Both the position numbers and the translations under genes were made by a program. Positions 62,922 to 64,000 of a DNA stretch of 64,000 bases are shown here, piece by piece; within the stretch, counting starts at the first letter, position 1, and each line of letters begins with the position of its first letter. The notes under the pieces were generated by a model. The model was not told where the DNA came from. It worked only from the letters and a program-made list of their open reading frames with translations, and did not search any database. This DNA is from an uncultured Pelagibacteraceae bacterium (GTDB lineage Bacteria > Pseudomonadota > Alphaproteobacteria > Pelagibacterales > AG-422-B15): the NCBI GenBank assembly GCA_902564025.1, contig CACEZK010000004.1, positions 1 through 64,000 of the forward strand, in the 5' to 3' direction.

Positions 62922-64000
62922 TTAATTCATTAATGGTCCGAATACTTTACTTTTCCCATAATTCCTCGTTGATCCAAATGGTTTTAGGACAATCGTAAAG
63001 CTATATCCATCACTCTCCTTTATATCACGATCAATGGTTTTATCTCGATAATAGTTAAAATCTATTCCAAGACAATTGTCTTCGTAAAGCAATCCATACT
63101 GATACCCAATATTTTTATTTGAATCTAGATCCTTTGTCCCAGTAAATTTTAAGAAGAAATTTTTCTCAAAATTATATTCACCGCCAACTGCTATTTGCTC
63201 ATTAACAGAAGCATATTTTCCAGAAGTATAGTCATAGTCCATTTTAAATTTAAGGTCATATATTTCAGAATACGTGTTCATGCTGATAGATTTAAAATCA
63301 ATGTCTTTTCTGTCAAATACAATAGTATTATTGATAAAATTATTATCGAATGAAGCATCAGTTGAAAAATAATAATCCGAAAGTTCTTCAGCAGTATCTG
63401 ATTTATTTTTATTAAGTCTGAAACTTTGGCCAATAGTAAGTTTTAAGCTCTTATCAGAAATATTATCAATAAACCATTCCATGCCATAATTTATTCTTGG
63501 ACCACTTTCCCATTCATTAATTGATGTTGCTCTATTAGATGAGAAGAGGTTACTATTTGAGATATTTTGTGCGCTTGTATAGTTATTATATGGAGCAATT
63601 ATTGGCATAATTATAGGAGTCAATGTTTGATTAAAATTTTTTGACGATTTAATTAAAGGGTAGCTTATTACGCTATTAAATTGAGGATAAAACCTAATAT
63701 TGCTAGTATCTTTTGAATTTTTGCTATCAATAGAAATTGAAACAATCCTTAAATTTGCTTCATTCTCAAATACTAATCCATTCTTATTTTCAATAAAATT
63801 TTTATTCCAATCAATTTGTGATGATGCAAGTGTTGTATAATTATTATTTAAATTCTTATTGAAATCAAATTGATTATTCATATTTATACGTCCATCAAAA
63901 ATACTATCTTGAATATTATTAATATTATAATTAATTCTTGGGTAAACATACTCCCATTGCTCACCTTCTTGAATCGCTAAATGTTTGTAACTCGATGAAT
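62922..64000 (-). CDS. lptD: LPS-assembly protein LptD, C-terminal part (5' end off window)
   Basis: The frame stays open to the right edge; the ATG at 63881 is internal, since codons upstream continue to read Tyr-Val-Tyr-Pro-Arg-Ile-Asn-Tyr. About 359 residues of an outer membrane beta-barrel are visible, with alternating hydrophobic strands, Pro-Arg-Ile-Asn-Tyr-Gly-Met-Glu-Trp, and a last strand block. Together with surA and rsmA downstream it fits LptD, the LPS-inserting barrel. Its stop is directly before the surA start. Confidence 0.82.
   Translation of the reverse strand, partial: SSSYKHLAIQEGEQWEYVYPRINYNINNIQDSIFDGRINMNNQFDFNKNLNNNYTTLASSQIDWNKNFIENKNGLVFENEANLRIVSISIDSKNSKDTSNIRFYPQFNSVISYPLIKSSKNFNQTLTPIIMPIIAPYNNYTSAQNISNSNLFSSNRATSINEWESGPRINYGMEWFIDNISDKSLKLTIGQSFRLNKNKSDTAEELSDYYFSTDASFDNNFINNTIVFDRKDIDFKSISMNTYSEIYDLKFKMDYDYTSGKYASVNEQIAVGGEYNFEKNFFLKFTGTKDLDSNKNIGYQYGLLYEDNCLGIDFNYYRDKTIDRDIKESDGYSFTIVLKPFGSTRNYGKSKVFGPLMN

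Noticed and set aside
1-64000. CRISPR arrays, insertion sequences, prophage, attachment sites, replication origin
   Set aside because: No regularly spaced repeats, transposase or integrase reading frames, or DnaA-box clusters were seen.

Overview
The window is 64 kb of compact, visibly AT-rich bacterial chromosome with about 67 protein genes. I found no rRNA, tRNA, CRISPR array, insertion sequence or prophage. Several conserved gene orders point to an alphaproteobacterium: recA-alaS-icd; panB-TPR-bamB-der; fabD-fabG-acpP-fabF-gmk divergent from rpsF-rpsR-rplI-dnaB-alr; and lptD-surA-rsmA. DksA also has the single-cysteine finger common in that class. Low GC, very short spacers, overlapping genes, and partners missing from otherwise conserved blocks suggest a streamlined, probably free-living (perhaps marine) lineage. 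The genus cannot be set from sequence alone.

Layout. 1-2569: copper-handling module (Sco C-terminus, small lipoprotein, PCuAC chaperone, Met-rich DUF2182 membrane protein, DUF1326 protein). 2575-12427: demethylation of methylated glycines, with a dimethylglycine/sarcosine dehydrogenase-type flavoprotein, a ZapE-like ATPase, a DadA-like oxidase and the four-subunit sarcosine oxidase soxBDAG. 12433-21477: mixed housekeeping and stress genes (DUF983, NAPE-PLD-like hydrolase, PAP2 phosphatase, MDR oxidoreductase, pirin, glutathione peroxidase, RutE-like reductase, dusA, EamA transporter, VWA/MoxR pair). 21551-27749: dksA, recA, alaS, icd and a LOG-family hydrolase. 27746-36941: efflux operon (TolC-like protein, PadR regulator, adaptor, two RND permeases) behind a twin palindromic operator. 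37080-41163: rlmE, guaB, a TPR protein, guaA.

41160-46720 is an accessory stretch of less familiar genes: an SRPBCC protein, a 59-residue SHOCT-type protein, a 44-codon ORF, an FkbM-like methyltransferase, a transglutaminase-like membrane protein, a GNAT-like protein, photolyase, a membrane-anchored unknown and a cupin. 46778-50339: panB, TPR, bamB and a Der-like GTPase lacking the usual first G domain. 50332-57687 (minus): SDR, CvpA, an MMPL-type exporter, alr, dnaB, rplI, rpsR, rpsF. 57761-61549: fatty-acid synthesis genes and gmk. 61538-64000 (minus): rsmA, a short SurA, and the 3' part of lptD running off the window.

The main biology is respiratory copper delivery, use of glycine-betaine-derived one-carbon units, and a self-regulated efflux system. 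The most unusual points are the one-G-domain Der, the SurA without a PPIase domain, the twin PadR-type operator, the Met-rich DUF2182 protein, and the fact that all five convergent gene pairs overlap at their 3' ends.
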